DNA from: M55B112 sp964539395
GTDB lineage: Bacteria; Bacteroidota; Bacteroidia; Bacteroidales; GCA-2748055
Direction of reading: 5' to 3'
Assembly (NCBI GenBank): GCA_964539395.1
Contig: CAZIIU010000017.1
Span: 1-64,000, forward strand
Length of the DNA stretch: 64,000 nucleotides
The position numbers and the translations under genes were made by a program. Each line of letters opens with the position of its first letter. Position 1 is the stretch's first letter. The notes beneath the pieces were generated by a model, which searched no databases, was not told the origin of the DNA, and was given only the letters and a program-made list of their open reading frames with translations. Shown piece by piece: positions 26,449-34,685 of the stretch.

Positions 26449-27909
26449 ATGAAGACTCTTTTCTTTAACAGTGAGATGATTTGGACAACACATCTCGGGA
26501 CCACCCTTGAATTAATGGAGAAGCATCTTGAGAAGAATGATGAAGTAGTAACTTTTGTATGTAATAGCTTTCTTCACCATTGTGATCAAAATCTATCCGG
26601 AGATTCAAATGTGTGTAGAAAATGCATTTATAAAAGGAAACGCGGCTTTTCTTTACTCTCCGGTAGAATAAGAACCGTCAATATTGAATTTGAAAAAAGG
26701 GATTATGAATATATCAACAATGAAACAACCCTTGACCAGTTGAAGCAAGTATATCATAAAGGCTTTGATGTAGGGATGGCGGTTGTTTCGTCTTTGGTAT
26801 CAAGAAAGCGAGATGCAAATATATCTGTGAAAGAATATTATACTTTGTTCAATTATATGATTAATACAGCATCAGGTTTATATGATTTTTTTAAACAAAA
26901 ATTATTCGAAGAAGAACCTGATATTGTGTATATTTTCAATGGAAGGTTTGACTATGACAGGGCATTGCTAAGAGCATGTGAAGATTTAGGAATACATTAT
27001 TTCATTTATGATGGCGCCGGTTCGATTTATAAATATGTTTTAGTTGAAAACACAACGCTTCACAGCATAAGCGGATTGCAAAATAGAATAAATAAGAGCT
27101 GGGATGAAAGCAATTTGCCACATGAACAAAAAATAAAAATAGGAGAGAAATTTTATCATCAACAAAGATTTGGAGCAAAGGAAGCTGAATTCTATTTTGT
27201 TAAGGATCAGGAGCAAAATCTCCTTCCTTCAAATTGGAATACGGAAAAAACCAATTTAACATTTTTTTTGTCATCTGAAGATGAATTTGTTGCAATTGGA
27301 GATGAATGGAATATGAAAGTCTATAATAATCAACTTGATGGATTGAGCAAAATATTAAATCATTTTGAGAATATTAATCATGATTTTGAATTTTATATAA
27401 GAATACATCCCAATACTTTGGGAACCAGTCCAATTTTTGTTGATTCAGTTACTAAATTGCAACGTAAATGGGTTCATGTAATTCAACCCGAGTCAAAAAT
27501 TAGTTCTTACGCCTTATTATTAAATAGTGATAAAGCAATTGTCTTTGGATCAACTATGGGAATTGAGGCGAGTTTTTGGAAGGTCCCATCAATAACCTTA
27601 GGAATAGCAATATACAAGGGTTTAGGGGTAGCTCATGAGCCACAGTCGCATCAGGAAGCAATTGAAATGATATTAAATAAAAGCCTGGAATATATTTCAA
27701 GTATAAATATATCAAAATACGGTTTTCATTTTATTGAAGAAGGAATACCTTACAAATATTATCAGCCTGTTAGTAACGGTGTAGGATCCTTTAAAGGGCT
27801 TGATTTACATCAATATAACTTAACAAGATTTCAAAGGTTTCGCAAAATTATAAGACCATATACTCCAACTCCATTAATCAAAGCTTATAGAAAAATTGCT
27901 TCAACGTAG
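26449..27909 (+). CDS. Capsule-type glycosyltransferase-like protein
   Basis: 486 residues, no membrane span. An N-terminal Cys cluster (residues about 38-61: C-N-S-F-L-H-H-C, then C-R-K-C) precedes a GT-B-like body. The C-terminal half, with YIRIHPNTLG and then VFGSTMGIEASFWKVPSITLG, resembles capsule polysaccharide synthesis proteins and TDP/UDP-sugar transferases, where the Ser-Thr-x-G-x-E loop binds the donor. It probably adds a sugar to the glycan exported by the ABC pair 42 bases upstream. The Cys cluster could bind zinc. Its exact linkage is unknown. Confidence 0.6.
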   Translation: MKTLFFNSEMIWTTHLGTTLELMEKHLEKNDEVVTFVCNSFLHHCDQNLSGDSNVCRKCIYKRKRGFSLLSGRIRTVNIEFEKRDYEYINNETTLDQLKQVYHKGFDVGMAVVSSLVSRKRDANISVKEYYTLFNYMINTASGLYDFFKQKLFEEEPDIVYIFNGRFDYDRALLRACEDLGIHYFIYDGAGSIYKYVLVENTTLHSISGLQNRINKSWDESNLPHEQKIKIGEKFYHQQRFGAKEAEFYFVKDQEQNLLPSNWNTEKTNLTFFLSSEDEFVAIGDEWNMKVYNNQLDGLSKILNHFENINHDFEFYIRIHPNTLGTSPIFVDSVTKLQRKWVHVIQPESKISSYALLLNSDKAIVFGSTMGIEASFWKVPSITLGIAIYKGLGVAHEPQSHQEAIEMILNKSLEYISSINISKYGFHFIEEGIPYKYYQPVSNGVGSFKGLDLHQYNLTRFQRFRKIIRPYTPTPLIKAYRKIAST

Positions 27910-28048
27910 ATTGAGATATTTTTGTAAAAGGAAATAAATGATCTCTATTTAATACATTGATAATGTGTGATTAAAAGATGTTGATGCAAAAAAATTAATT
28001 TATCTTAATGAATTTTAACTAATGAATATCTTGTTTCTATCGATATTA

Positions 28049-29218
28049 TTAATATGAATCTTCTAAGATATTTAACACATCAATTTCATTCAGGCTTTTT
28101 AATTTTCCAATTTTACCATTAACACTAGCATATTTTGCAATTGCAGGCAGATCATTTTGATTTATAGCAAGATCTCTTAGCCTTGTAGGAGCACCTATTT
28201 CTTTAAAAAATATTTTTAATTCATTAATGCCTTTAATGGCTATTTCTTTTTTGTTACTGCAATTTAAGTTAAAAATATTTTTTGAGAATTTGAAGAATTT
28301 CTCTACATCATATTTATAAACATATCTCATCCAGTTTGGAAATATTGCAGATAAACCTTCGGCATGATAAATAGCCGGATACAATCCACTTATAGCATGT
28401 TCTATAGTGTGTGAAGCAAAATCTCCTCCATATCTTCCTGTCGCATTTAATCCATTTAATGCAAGTGTTGAGCACCAAGCTATTTGCGCCCTGGACTCAT
28501 AATGATCAGGGTATTTCAGTATATTTTTTCCATGATCCAATAAGGTTAAAATCAATCCTTCTGAAATCCTGTCCTGAATATCCACATTCTTCACTCCATT
28601 AAAGTAGTATTCCAACACGTGGGTTATTGAATCAACAATTCCATTAACAATCATTCTTCTTGGTAGGGAGTATTGAAAAGAAGGATCTATAATACTAACT
28701 TTTGGATAGGTCAGATTACCAGCTGAAAAAGCTAGTTTTCTCGATTCTTGATTATTTGAAATGATTGCAATTGAGTTCATTTCCGATCCTGAAGCAGAAA
28801 GTGTCAAAACAACGAATATTGGCAATGCATCTGAAACGAGAGATGAGTTTAGAACTAGATCCCAGGGATCGCCACTATAAAAATAACCAGCTGCAATTAA
28901 TTTTACAGAATCAATGACACTGCCTCCACCGATGGCCAGAATAGCATCCACCCTGTTTTCTTTTGCTAAATGAATTGCTTTTCTAATGATCCCAACATCG
29001 GGATTTGTTCTAATTCCAGTGAAAAGAACATACTCTATAGATTTTTTTATTAAACTCCTTAATGCAATATCCGTGTAACCATAGTTTGATGATGAGCTTC
29101 GACCAGTTACAATTAATACTTTTTTTCTTTTATATACCTCAATTTCATCACCTAAGTTTTCTGTCATGTCCTTACCAAACAGAATTTTGGTTGGATTTTG
29201 GAAATAAAAATTATTCAT
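28049..29218 (-). CDS. Iron-containing alcohol dehydrogenase
   Basis: 389 residues of the group III Fe-ADH family. GGGSVIDSVKLIAAG binds the cofactor; LTLSASGSEMN, GIVDSITHVLEYYF, and SHTIEHAISGLYPAIYHAEG carry the Asp and three His that hold the metal. It reduces an aldehyde or ketone with NAD(P)H. Related proteins occur in glycan loci next to phosphonate or polyol steps. It is the last gene of the minus-strand cassette, 86 bases after the fucosyltransferase gene. Its substrate in this setting is unknown; supply of a polyol or hydroxy-acid substituent is one option. Confidence 0.85.
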   Translation of the reverse strand: MNNFYFQNPTKILFGKDMTENLGDEIEVYKRKKVLIVTGRSSSSNYGYTDIALRSLIKKSIEYVLFTGIRTNPDVGIIRKAIHLAKENRVDAILAIGGGSVIDSVKLIAAGYFYSGDPWDLVLNSSLVSDALPIFVVLTLSASGSEMNSIAIISNNQESRKLAFSAGNLTYPKVSIIDPSFQYSLPRRMIVNGIVDSITHVLEYYFNGVKNVDIQDRISEGLILTLLDHGKNILKYPDHYESRAQIAWCSTLALNGLNATGRYGGDFASHTIEHAISGLYPAIYHAEGLSAIFPNWMRYVYKYDVEKFFKFSKNIFNLNCSNKKEIAIKGINELKIFFKEIGAPTRLRDLAINQNDLPAIAKYASVNGKIGKLKSLNEIDVLNILEDSY

Positions 29219-29304
29219 TTTTAAATAATTAATAATGAATGAGGGCGCGGCCTTAACTTAAGCCGAAAAATTGTGTAAAATTTTGTAACACTTTTTATGT
29301 AAAT

Positions 29305-30186
29305 CTATATAGAAATCCATGAATTTGGAATTCTTGAGTCAATTATTTTTTCGTTATTATCCTTGACATACCATTTTTTTGGCGATATCACAATCTTTTC
29401 AGTGTTATTATTTAACCAGGCAGCCCACCAACTGTAACTACTGTTGGCAATTATATTATGTTTGCATAAACTCATTAACTTCATGTCAACGTAATTAGCA
29501 ACAATATCTTTGTGGTCTACGATGACAAGATTTTTGATATTTGAAAAGTTAGCCTGTACGTATTGTGGATCATCGGAAAAAATAAAAAATCTGGCCTCTT
29601 TTACTTTTTTATTACAATAATTTATCGCCTTTTGGTAATAATCATTCGAGAGTGTCGTATATATTGACTTTGCAAATTGATTCTTTACATAATCACCACG
29701 TCTAATATGAATACTTATTGAATTAGATTCGGCTATAGATTTTGAAATTGTATTAATATATTCATTTTCATCTATAGAGGGAAACTCGAAATCCTTTTTA
29801 AGCACATCTTTTATATCAAGGAAGTATTTTTCACTTTGCCAATAACCAATTAAATATAACGAAGACCCTGCAGACAAAACTCTAGCGTTGAATTCACGTC
29901 CTTGCTCTGATAATATCTTAGGATAAAGCATCTTTTTTAAAATTCTACTATATAAATCAGTCTTATAATATCTTTCAAGCATTTTTAAATCAGATATTTG
30001 GACTGATATATTGTTGAAAATTTTAAGCTCATAATCTCTAAATGTAAAATTATCTCTTTGAGTACGGTCCTCTATAAATTTTGTATCAATTATTAATTTT
30101 GTATTATGCAACAAAGAGAGCCTTCTGCCACATGCATATTGAAACATTTGATTTCCCAACCCCCCCATAAGACGAATTATAATCAT
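29305..30186 (-). CDS. GT11 alpha-1,2-fucosyltransferase-like glycosyltransferase
   Basis: Full-length GT11 enzyme of 293 residues. It begins MIIIRLMGGLGNQMFQYACG, has the GDP-fucose signature SIHIRRGDYV, and ends with the conserved NSSYSWWAAWL block. GT11 members move L-fucose from GDP-fucose to the 2-hydroxyl of galactose or a related sugar on the glycan. The window has no GDP-fucose synthesis genes (gmd, fcl), so the donor must be made elsewhere. It lies 58 bases after a GT2 gene in the minus-strand cassette. Confidence 0.93.
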   Translation of the reverse strand: MIIIRLMGGLGNQMFQYACGRRLSLLHNTKLIIDTKFIEDRTQRDNFTFRDYELKIFNNISVQISDLKMLERYYKTDLYSRILKKMLYPKILSEQGREFNARVLSAGSSLYLIGYWQSEKYFLDIKDVLKKDFEFPSIDENEYINTISKSIAESNSISIHIRRGDYVKNQFAKSIYTTLSNDYYQKAINYCNKKVKEARFFIFSDDPQYVQANFSNIKNLVIVDHKDIVANYVDMKLMSLCKHNIIANSSYSWWAAWLNNNTEKIVISPKKWYVKDNNEKIIDSRIPNSWISI

Positions 30187-30244
30187 ATTTTAATCTGTAT
30201 TAAATATTGGTTCAAAAGTTCTCGACTTTATGGAAAATTTATAT

Positions 30245-31249
30245 TTAGACTGGTTTTTCAACAATAACGTTATTTAGAGCCTTTTGCAATGCCCGATCAA
30301 GAATATATCTTGAAGGATTAAAGCGCGATGTAAATTTAAATAACCATATACAAAATCTAGTATTCCTGTTTAAACCAAGCAAATCGAATAATCTTTTTCG
30401 AAAATGCTCAAGATTATTAGATGCCCGTTCAAGAATCGGGATTTCGGGATATAAATAATCTTTATAAAATGGTCTGGCCTTGATATAAAAATCCGTATAA
30501 ATTTTGTTTATAGGATCATGTAAAACAGAGGTGTTATGGCGGCGGTAATATACAGCTAATTTATTACTTCCATATATTTTGAATCCTGCTTTTGATAATT
30601 TCAGTAGTATAGGCCAATCTTCTATCCATCTGTACTTCTCATCAAATCCACCGACCTGTATAATTGCTGATCTTCTGAGCGCCATACCTGAGCTCCAAAC
30701 ATAATCTCTTCTTAATAAAATATTATATTGTTGCTCACTGGTAATTCTTGAGTAAAAAAATACATAATTTTCGGGTAGTATACGAATGCCAAATTTGTCT
30801 TCTTTAAGTTCTTGCTCAAAAAATTGTATTGAGAAAGATAGAATGGAACAGTCTGGATTAAATGTTACATAATCAACTATATTTTTTACACAATCTTTAT
30901 GTAAAACATCATCACCAGCAACAAACTTTAGCCATCTTCCATGTGCATTATTAAGACCGCGATTGCAGTTTGCTGGAATGCCTGTATTTACTGAGCTGCG
31001 AATAATCTTACACCTTACAAATATTGATTGGTTTGCATTAATCCATTTTGTACAAATCTCTAAAGTCTTATCCTGAGAATTATCATCAGTTATTATTAAT
31101 TCTATTTTTTCGTATGTTTGATTCTTTATGCTTTCTAATGTTTCCAATATATATTTAGCCGAATTATATGTAACAACAACAACTGAAACGAGAAAGTTAT
31201 CATTATATTCTGTTATTTGTTCATCTGATTTGATAATTGGCTTTACCAT
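30245..31249 (-). CDS. GT2 family glycosyltransferase
   Basis: 334 residues. FLVSVVVVTYNSAKYI opens the GT-A fold, LIITDDNSQDKT holds the first Asp cluster, and FVAGDDVL is the DxD-like metal site. The C-terminal stretch after about 215 is helical and amphipathic, as in membrane-associated GT2 enzymes. It adds one sugar from a nucleotide donor to the lipid-linked oligosaccharide. It starts 8 bases after the Wzx gene ends, so they share a transcript. Donor and linkage are not readable. Confidence 0.9.
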   Translation of the reverse strand: MVKPIIKSDEQITEYNDNFLVSVVVVTYNSAKYILETLESIKNQTYEKIELIITDDNSQDKTLEICTKWINANQSIFVRCKIIRSSVNTGIPANCNRGLNNAHGRWLKFVAGDDVLHKDCVKNIVDYVTFNPDCSILSFSIQFFEQELKEDKFGIRILPENYVFFYSRITSEQQYNILLRRDYVWSSGMALRRSAIIQVGGFDEKYRWIEDWPILLKLSKAGFKIYGSNKLAVYYRRHNTSVLHDPINKIYTDFYIKARPFYKDYLYPEIPILERASNNLEHFRKRLFDLLGLNRNTRFCIWLFKFTSRFNPSRYILDRALQKALNNVIVEKPV

Positions 31250-31257
31250 GTCAATTT

Positions 31258-32781
31258 TTATTTTTTTCTATTTATTATTTTTTGCAAGATAAATGTCTTT
31301 ACACCGATCCTTTTATCTAGTTCTCGAATGGAAATAAAACTGGATATAATAATTATTATTGAACCCAAAATGTAAGACCAAGATGAATTTAAAAGATGAA
31401 TTACTGCAAAACATAAAATTACAAGAATAAGCTGTTGCATAGCAACCTGATAAAAAGCTCTAATAAATGAGAACTGATACTTCCAATGAATAATAATATA
31501 TACCTGAAATAAATATAGCACAAAGCAAACCGAAAAAGAGATTCCTAATCCTTCAAGACCTCCTAGTTTGTACCCTATAATATTGAATAAAAGAGTGTAA
31601 GTATTGGCAATTAATTCTGACCAGAAAAATAGCTTAGCAGCTCCTTTTGCTATGAAAATAAACGCCATAGACCAGCTTGCCGCTTTAAATAACATACCTG
31701 GAATTGCCCAGTACATCATTTCGGTAATATCTACAAATTTTTCCGAGTATAAGAGGATAACAATCCAGTTTATAAATACGAGAAACCCTATTAATATCGG
31801 GGCTAAAATAAGAATTGATATCTCTGCTTGTTGATTTATTAAGTCTCGACTTTTTTGATTATCATTTGATACGGCAGACAACCTTGGATAATAATCAGTT
31901 CCCATTGCTGTAAAAACCATGCCAACATAGATGTTTAGTATAGCGAATCCGGCATTATATAATCCAACCTGTTCAACACCACCAGTATTGCTAATAAATA
32001 CTTTAACAATGTATGAAACTAGAGTTACAATCATTCCGTTCAAACTAAGCAAAAATCCCATTTTAAACATATCTTTACCAATTGAAAAAGTCTCCCGATA
32101 TGTAATATTTGAAGGTTTTATCTTGACCTTTTTTGAAAAGTACCAAGATAAAAGCATTGAAATTAAAGATGAGAGTATAATTACCGGTACTATTCCATCG
32201 ATACCCATGACATAATAAATTGGTACTGCTATAAGCAAGCCAATCCCCAATCCATATACACTTGCCCTGGCAAGATATTTAATCTTCCGGAGACCCTGTA
32301 ACACTACCATCTGACCAGCACTTAATTGGTCAAACAATAATATTACAGAGATTAGAATAAAAGCCAGTGTATAATTTCTATTGCCAAAGGTAAGTTCGCT
32401 AAGAACTGGAGCAAGACCTGCAACAATCAGTAATCCAAGTATACCCGTAAACCAAACTAATCTACGAAGAGTTGTTGCAACCTTTGAAATTTGACTTTCA
32501 TCGCCTGAATCATTAGCAGCAGAAATATCCTTTACTGCACTAATTCTTAAACCAAAATTGGTAATTGCAGCAATAAATCCGGTAGTTGATGTCAGGAGTC
32601 CTGCTATACCCATACCTGAAGGTCCCAAAAGTAAAGCAACAAACTTTGATCGAATAATAGCAATAATAATTCCTATTACCTGAACTCCGCCAAATATAGA
32701 TGTTGCTTTAATAATTTGACGATATGAAGATTGTTCTTTAGGAATATCTTTTTCTATCCTTTGGGGATAACGGTTAGCCAT
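31258..32781 (-). CDS. wzx: Wzx-type polysaccharide flippase (MVF/MOP superfamily)
   Basis: 507-residue polytopic membrane protein with 12 or more hydrophobic segments. The start QIIKATSIFGGVQVIGIIIAIIRSKFVALLLGPSG-type region (residues 22-56), with STTGFIAAITNFGLRIS after it, is typical of O-antigen flippases. It would move undecaprenyl-linked repeat units across the inner membrane. It is the first gene of the minus-strand cassette (Wzx, GT2, GT11, Fe-ADH). An ABC exporter is encoded only 6 kb away, so two export routes coexist; the polymerase at 41356 would pair with this one. Confidence 0.9.
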   Translation of the reverse strand: MANRYPQRIEKDIPKEQSSYRQIIKATSIFGGVQVIGIIIAIIRSKFVALLLGPSGMGIAGLLTSTTGFIAAITNFGLRISAVKDISAANDSGDESQISKVATTLRRLVWFTGILGLLIVAGLAPVLSELTFGNRNYTLAFILISVILLFDQLSAGQMVVLQGLRKIKYLARASVYGLGIGLLIAVPIYYVMGIDGIVPVIILSSLISMLLSWYFSKKVKIKPSNITYRETFSIGKDMFKMGFLLSLNGMIVTLVSYIVKVFISNTGGVEQVGLYNAGFAILNIYVGMVFTAMGTDYYPRLSAVSNDNQKSRDLINQQAEISILILAPILIGFLVFINWIVILLYSEKFVDITEMMYWAIPGMLFKAASWSMAFIFIAKGAAKLFFWSELIANTYTLLFNIIGYKLGGLEGLGISFSVCFVLYLFQVYIIIHWKYQFSFIRAFYQVAMQQLILVILCFAVIHLLNSSWSYILGSIIIIISSFISIRELDKRIGVKTFILQKIINRKK

Positions 32782-32826
32782 TACTATTATAATTATATTT
32801 CACATTATTCTGATTCATACTCTAGT

Positions 32827-32876
32827 GTGCCGCCCCTAAAAAACAAGACCTTGGTTTAGTTTTTTAGGGGCGGCAC
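32827..32876. repeat. Perfect 18-bp inverted repeat with 14-base loop
   Basis: Arms gtgccgcccctaaaaaac (32827-32844) and gttttttaggggcggcac (32859-32876) are exact reverse complements. The outer half is GC-rich and stands out from the AT-rich surroundings. It lies between divergent genes, 46 bases upstream of wzx, where a terminator is not expected, and no T-run follows either arm. I see no clear flanking direct repeat. It could be a minimal mobile element, a pair of IS ends or a protein-binding site. Confidence 0.75.
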
Positions 32877-33256
32877 AATTTAAGAATTATAATAGTACAA
32901 CACCTTTTCAAATTAAGTTATAATATGAAGATACTACAAACTTTGCGAGATATTTTACGCCACTCTATTTATTGGGCTAATACAGATTTGACCAACAGAC
33001 ATAATAGTTGTATTAAGGTTATTATTCCTTATATTAAAATATTCCCAACTAGATAAATAAATACATAAAGGATTATAAAAGATCAGAATGCAATAATATA
33101 CTATAATCATATTAAATTATCTTTTACTTGACCAAGAGTCTTTGGAACTGCCACTTTGGTCAACCATGGATATGGTTTAATAAAATGTGTATAATTGTAA
33201 AGTTTGATTCTAATTATTAATGGCTATTTTCGTATCTGTTTTTTTACTCAAATTGT

Positions 33257-33284
33257 AACTGAGGAAGCGGAGCTGTACTCAGTT
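33257..33284 (+). promoter_or_regulatory. Ops-like leader hairpin of the long plus-strand operon
   Basis: Arms aactgag (33257-33263) and ctcagtt (33278-33284) pair perfectly around the 14-base loop gaagcggagctgta. The loop shares GCGRAGCTG with the leader motif at 16409. It lies about 36 bases upstream of the first gene of a 26-kb operon. The form, a short hairpin showing a conserved loop, is like the E. coli ops element that recruits RfaH. Confidence 0.45.
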
Positions 33285-33319
33285 GTTATCAATAAAGTTT
33301 ATGATTAGAGTTTATCGCA

Positions 33320-33718
33320 ATGAATGTAGATTATATTGATATTCCGAAAATTCTTGACGAGAGGGGGAATTTATCTTTTATCGAGGAGCTCTCCCAAGTA
33401 CCTTTCGAAATTAAAAGGGTATATTGGGTATATGATGTACCCGGGGGCGAGATACGTGGAAGTCATGCCTTGAAAACGACTAAAGAGTTTATTGTAGCAC
33501 TTTCAGGTAGTTTTGACATAGTGCTAAACGACAGGGATGAAGAAAGAAAAGTCTCATTAAACCGTTCCTACATAGGAGTATATGTGCCAAATATGATATG
33601 GCGCAGAATTGAGAATTTCTCAACAAACTCGCTGGCTCTTGTTCTTGCATCAACTTCTTACAATGAGAAGGATTATATCAGAGACTTTAAGATATTCAAA
33701 CGATTTCAACATGGTTGA
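33320..33718 (+). CDS. FdtA/WxcM-like cupin, second active-site His replaced
   Basis: 132-residue single-cupin protein of the dTDP-4-keto-6-deoxyglucose 3,4-ketoisomerase family (RVYWVYDVPGGEIRGSHA, ALSGSFDIVLNDRDEE, NMIWRRIENFS). Characterised family members carry paired histidines in RGxHAH; here the second is Leu (RGSHAL). It may therefore be inactive, have another product, or act as a partner subunit. It overlaps the next cupin gene by 8 bases, giving a coupled tandem pair. As first gene of the long operon it is close to the leader hairpin. The normal reaction would give the 3-keto sugar for amination by FdtB. Confidence 0.8.
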   Translation: MNVDYIDIPKILDERGNLSFIEELSQVPFEIKRVYWVYDVPGGEIRGSHALKTTKEFIVALSGSFDIVLNDRDEERKVSLNRSYIGVYVPNMIWRRIENFSTNSLALVLASTSYNEKDYIRDFKIFKRFQHG

Positions 33719-34130
33719 ATCCACAATTTATAATTGTAACGTTATTAGTTTATATACAATTCACAATTCTGCAGGAAATTTGACTGTTTATGAGAGCGAT
33801 AAAACAGCTCCATTTACAGTAAAAAGAGTTTATTATCTTTATGATGTGCCTTCTGGATCAGAAAGAGGTGGACATGCCCATAAAAAATTGTACCAGTTGA
33901 TTGTAGCTGCAAGTGGTTCTTTTAATGTATTACTCGACGATGGAAGGAATAAAAAGAATGTTGAACTGAACAGACCTCATCTTGGATTATTAGTTAAGCC
34001 AGGTATATGGCGGGAAATAGTAAATTTTTCTTCCGGTGCTATTTGTCTAGTTTTGGCTTCCGAAATATTTATAGAAGACGATTATATTAGGGACTACAAA
34101 AACTACCTAAAATTGAAAAAAATATCTTGA
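33711..34130 (+). CDS. fdtA: dTDP-4-keto-6-deoxyhexose 3,4-ketoisomerase (FdtA/QdtA type)
   Basis: 139 residues from ATG 33711; a longer frame opens at 33609 inside the previous gene, but its extra residues are not part of the cupin. RVYYLYDVPSGSERGGHAHK holds both catalytic histidines, and IVAASGSFNVLLDDG plus KPGIWREIVNFSSGAICLVLAS complete the fold. It moves the keto group from C4 to C3 of dTDP-4-keto-6-deoxyglucose; products may be the galacto (Fuc3N) or gluco (Qui3N) form, which cannot be told by eye. The relic at 21685 is its close relative. RmlA and RmlB, which make the substrate, are not in the window. Confidence 0.88.
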   Translation: MVESTIYNCNVISLYTIHNSAGNLTVYESDKTAPFTVKRVYYLYDVPSGSERGGHAHKKLYQLIVAASGSFNVLLDDGRNKKNVELNRPHLGLLVKPGIWREIVNFSSGAICLVLASEIFIEDDYIRDYKNYLKLKKIS

Positions 34131-34201
34131 TTACTCAGCTGGTTTTCAGGATTAGGTTTTTACCTTCTTATGCTTAATTTAGTAAATAGACTTTTAATCT
34201 T

Positions 34202-34660
34202 ATGATATATATCCATCCAAGTGCTGATGTTCAAACAAAGGACATTGGTGAAAACACACAAATCTGGCAACATGTCATAATACTCGCTGGTGCAAAAATT
34301 GGAACTGATTGTAATATCAATGCTAAATGCTTTATTGAAAGTAACGTAGTTATTGGTAATTCGACAACAATTAAGTGCGGCGTTTATATTTGGGATGGTG
34401 TGATCCTGGGCGATTATGTTTTTGTAGGTCCAAATGTAACTTTTACGAATGACAGATTTCCCAGATCTAAACAATATCCAGTTAAATTTGAACAGACTTT
34501 AGTAAAAAACAGAGCTTCTATTGGTGCAGGAAGTGTTCTATTAAGTGGAGTTTCGATTGGGGAAAATTCAATGATCGGTGCAGGAAGTGTTGTTACAAAA
34601 GATATTCCTGACAATGAACTCTGGTTAGGAAATCCGGCGAGATTCATAAGAAATATTTAA
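34202..34660 (+). CDS. fdtC: dTDP-3-amino-sugar N-acetyltransferase (FdtC/QdtC type)
   Basis: 152-residue hexapeptide-repeat acetyltransferase. It starts YIHPSADVQTKDIGENTQIW; the TNDRFPRSKQYP segment and closing VVTKDIPDNELWLGNPARFI are typical of WxcM-N, FdtC and QdtC enzymes. It acetylates the 3-amino group installed by FdtB, giving dTDP-Fuc3NAc or dTDP-Qui3NAc. It lies between fdtA (71 bases) and fdtB (25 bases), which supports the assignment. The start is ATG 34202, right before the conserved IYIHPSAD. Confidence 0.9.
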   Translation: MIYIHPSADVQTKDIGENTQIWQHVIILAGAKIGTDCNINAKCFIESNVVIGNSTTIKCGVYIWDGVILGDYVFVGPNVTFTNDRFPRSKQYPVKFEQTLVKNRASIGAGSVLLSGVSIGENSMIGAGSVVTKDIPDNELWLGNPARFIRNI

Positions 34661-34685
34661 CATTTCTATATTCCTGAGGCAAACA

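Larger units (their letters stand above)
32782..33319. other. Divergent intergenic region of 538 bases
   Basis: AT-rich region between the minus-strand wzx cassette and the long plus-strand operon. It should hold both promoters. I find no gene. It contains a perfect 18-bp palindrome (32827-32876) and the ops-like hairpin (33257-33284). Confidence 0.6.

Noticed and set aside
29240..29275. GC-rich near-palindrome cggccttaacttaagccg between the Fe-ADH and fucosyltransferase genes as a terminator
   Set aside because: The arms are short, need a bulge and leave almost no loop; there is no T-run after it.
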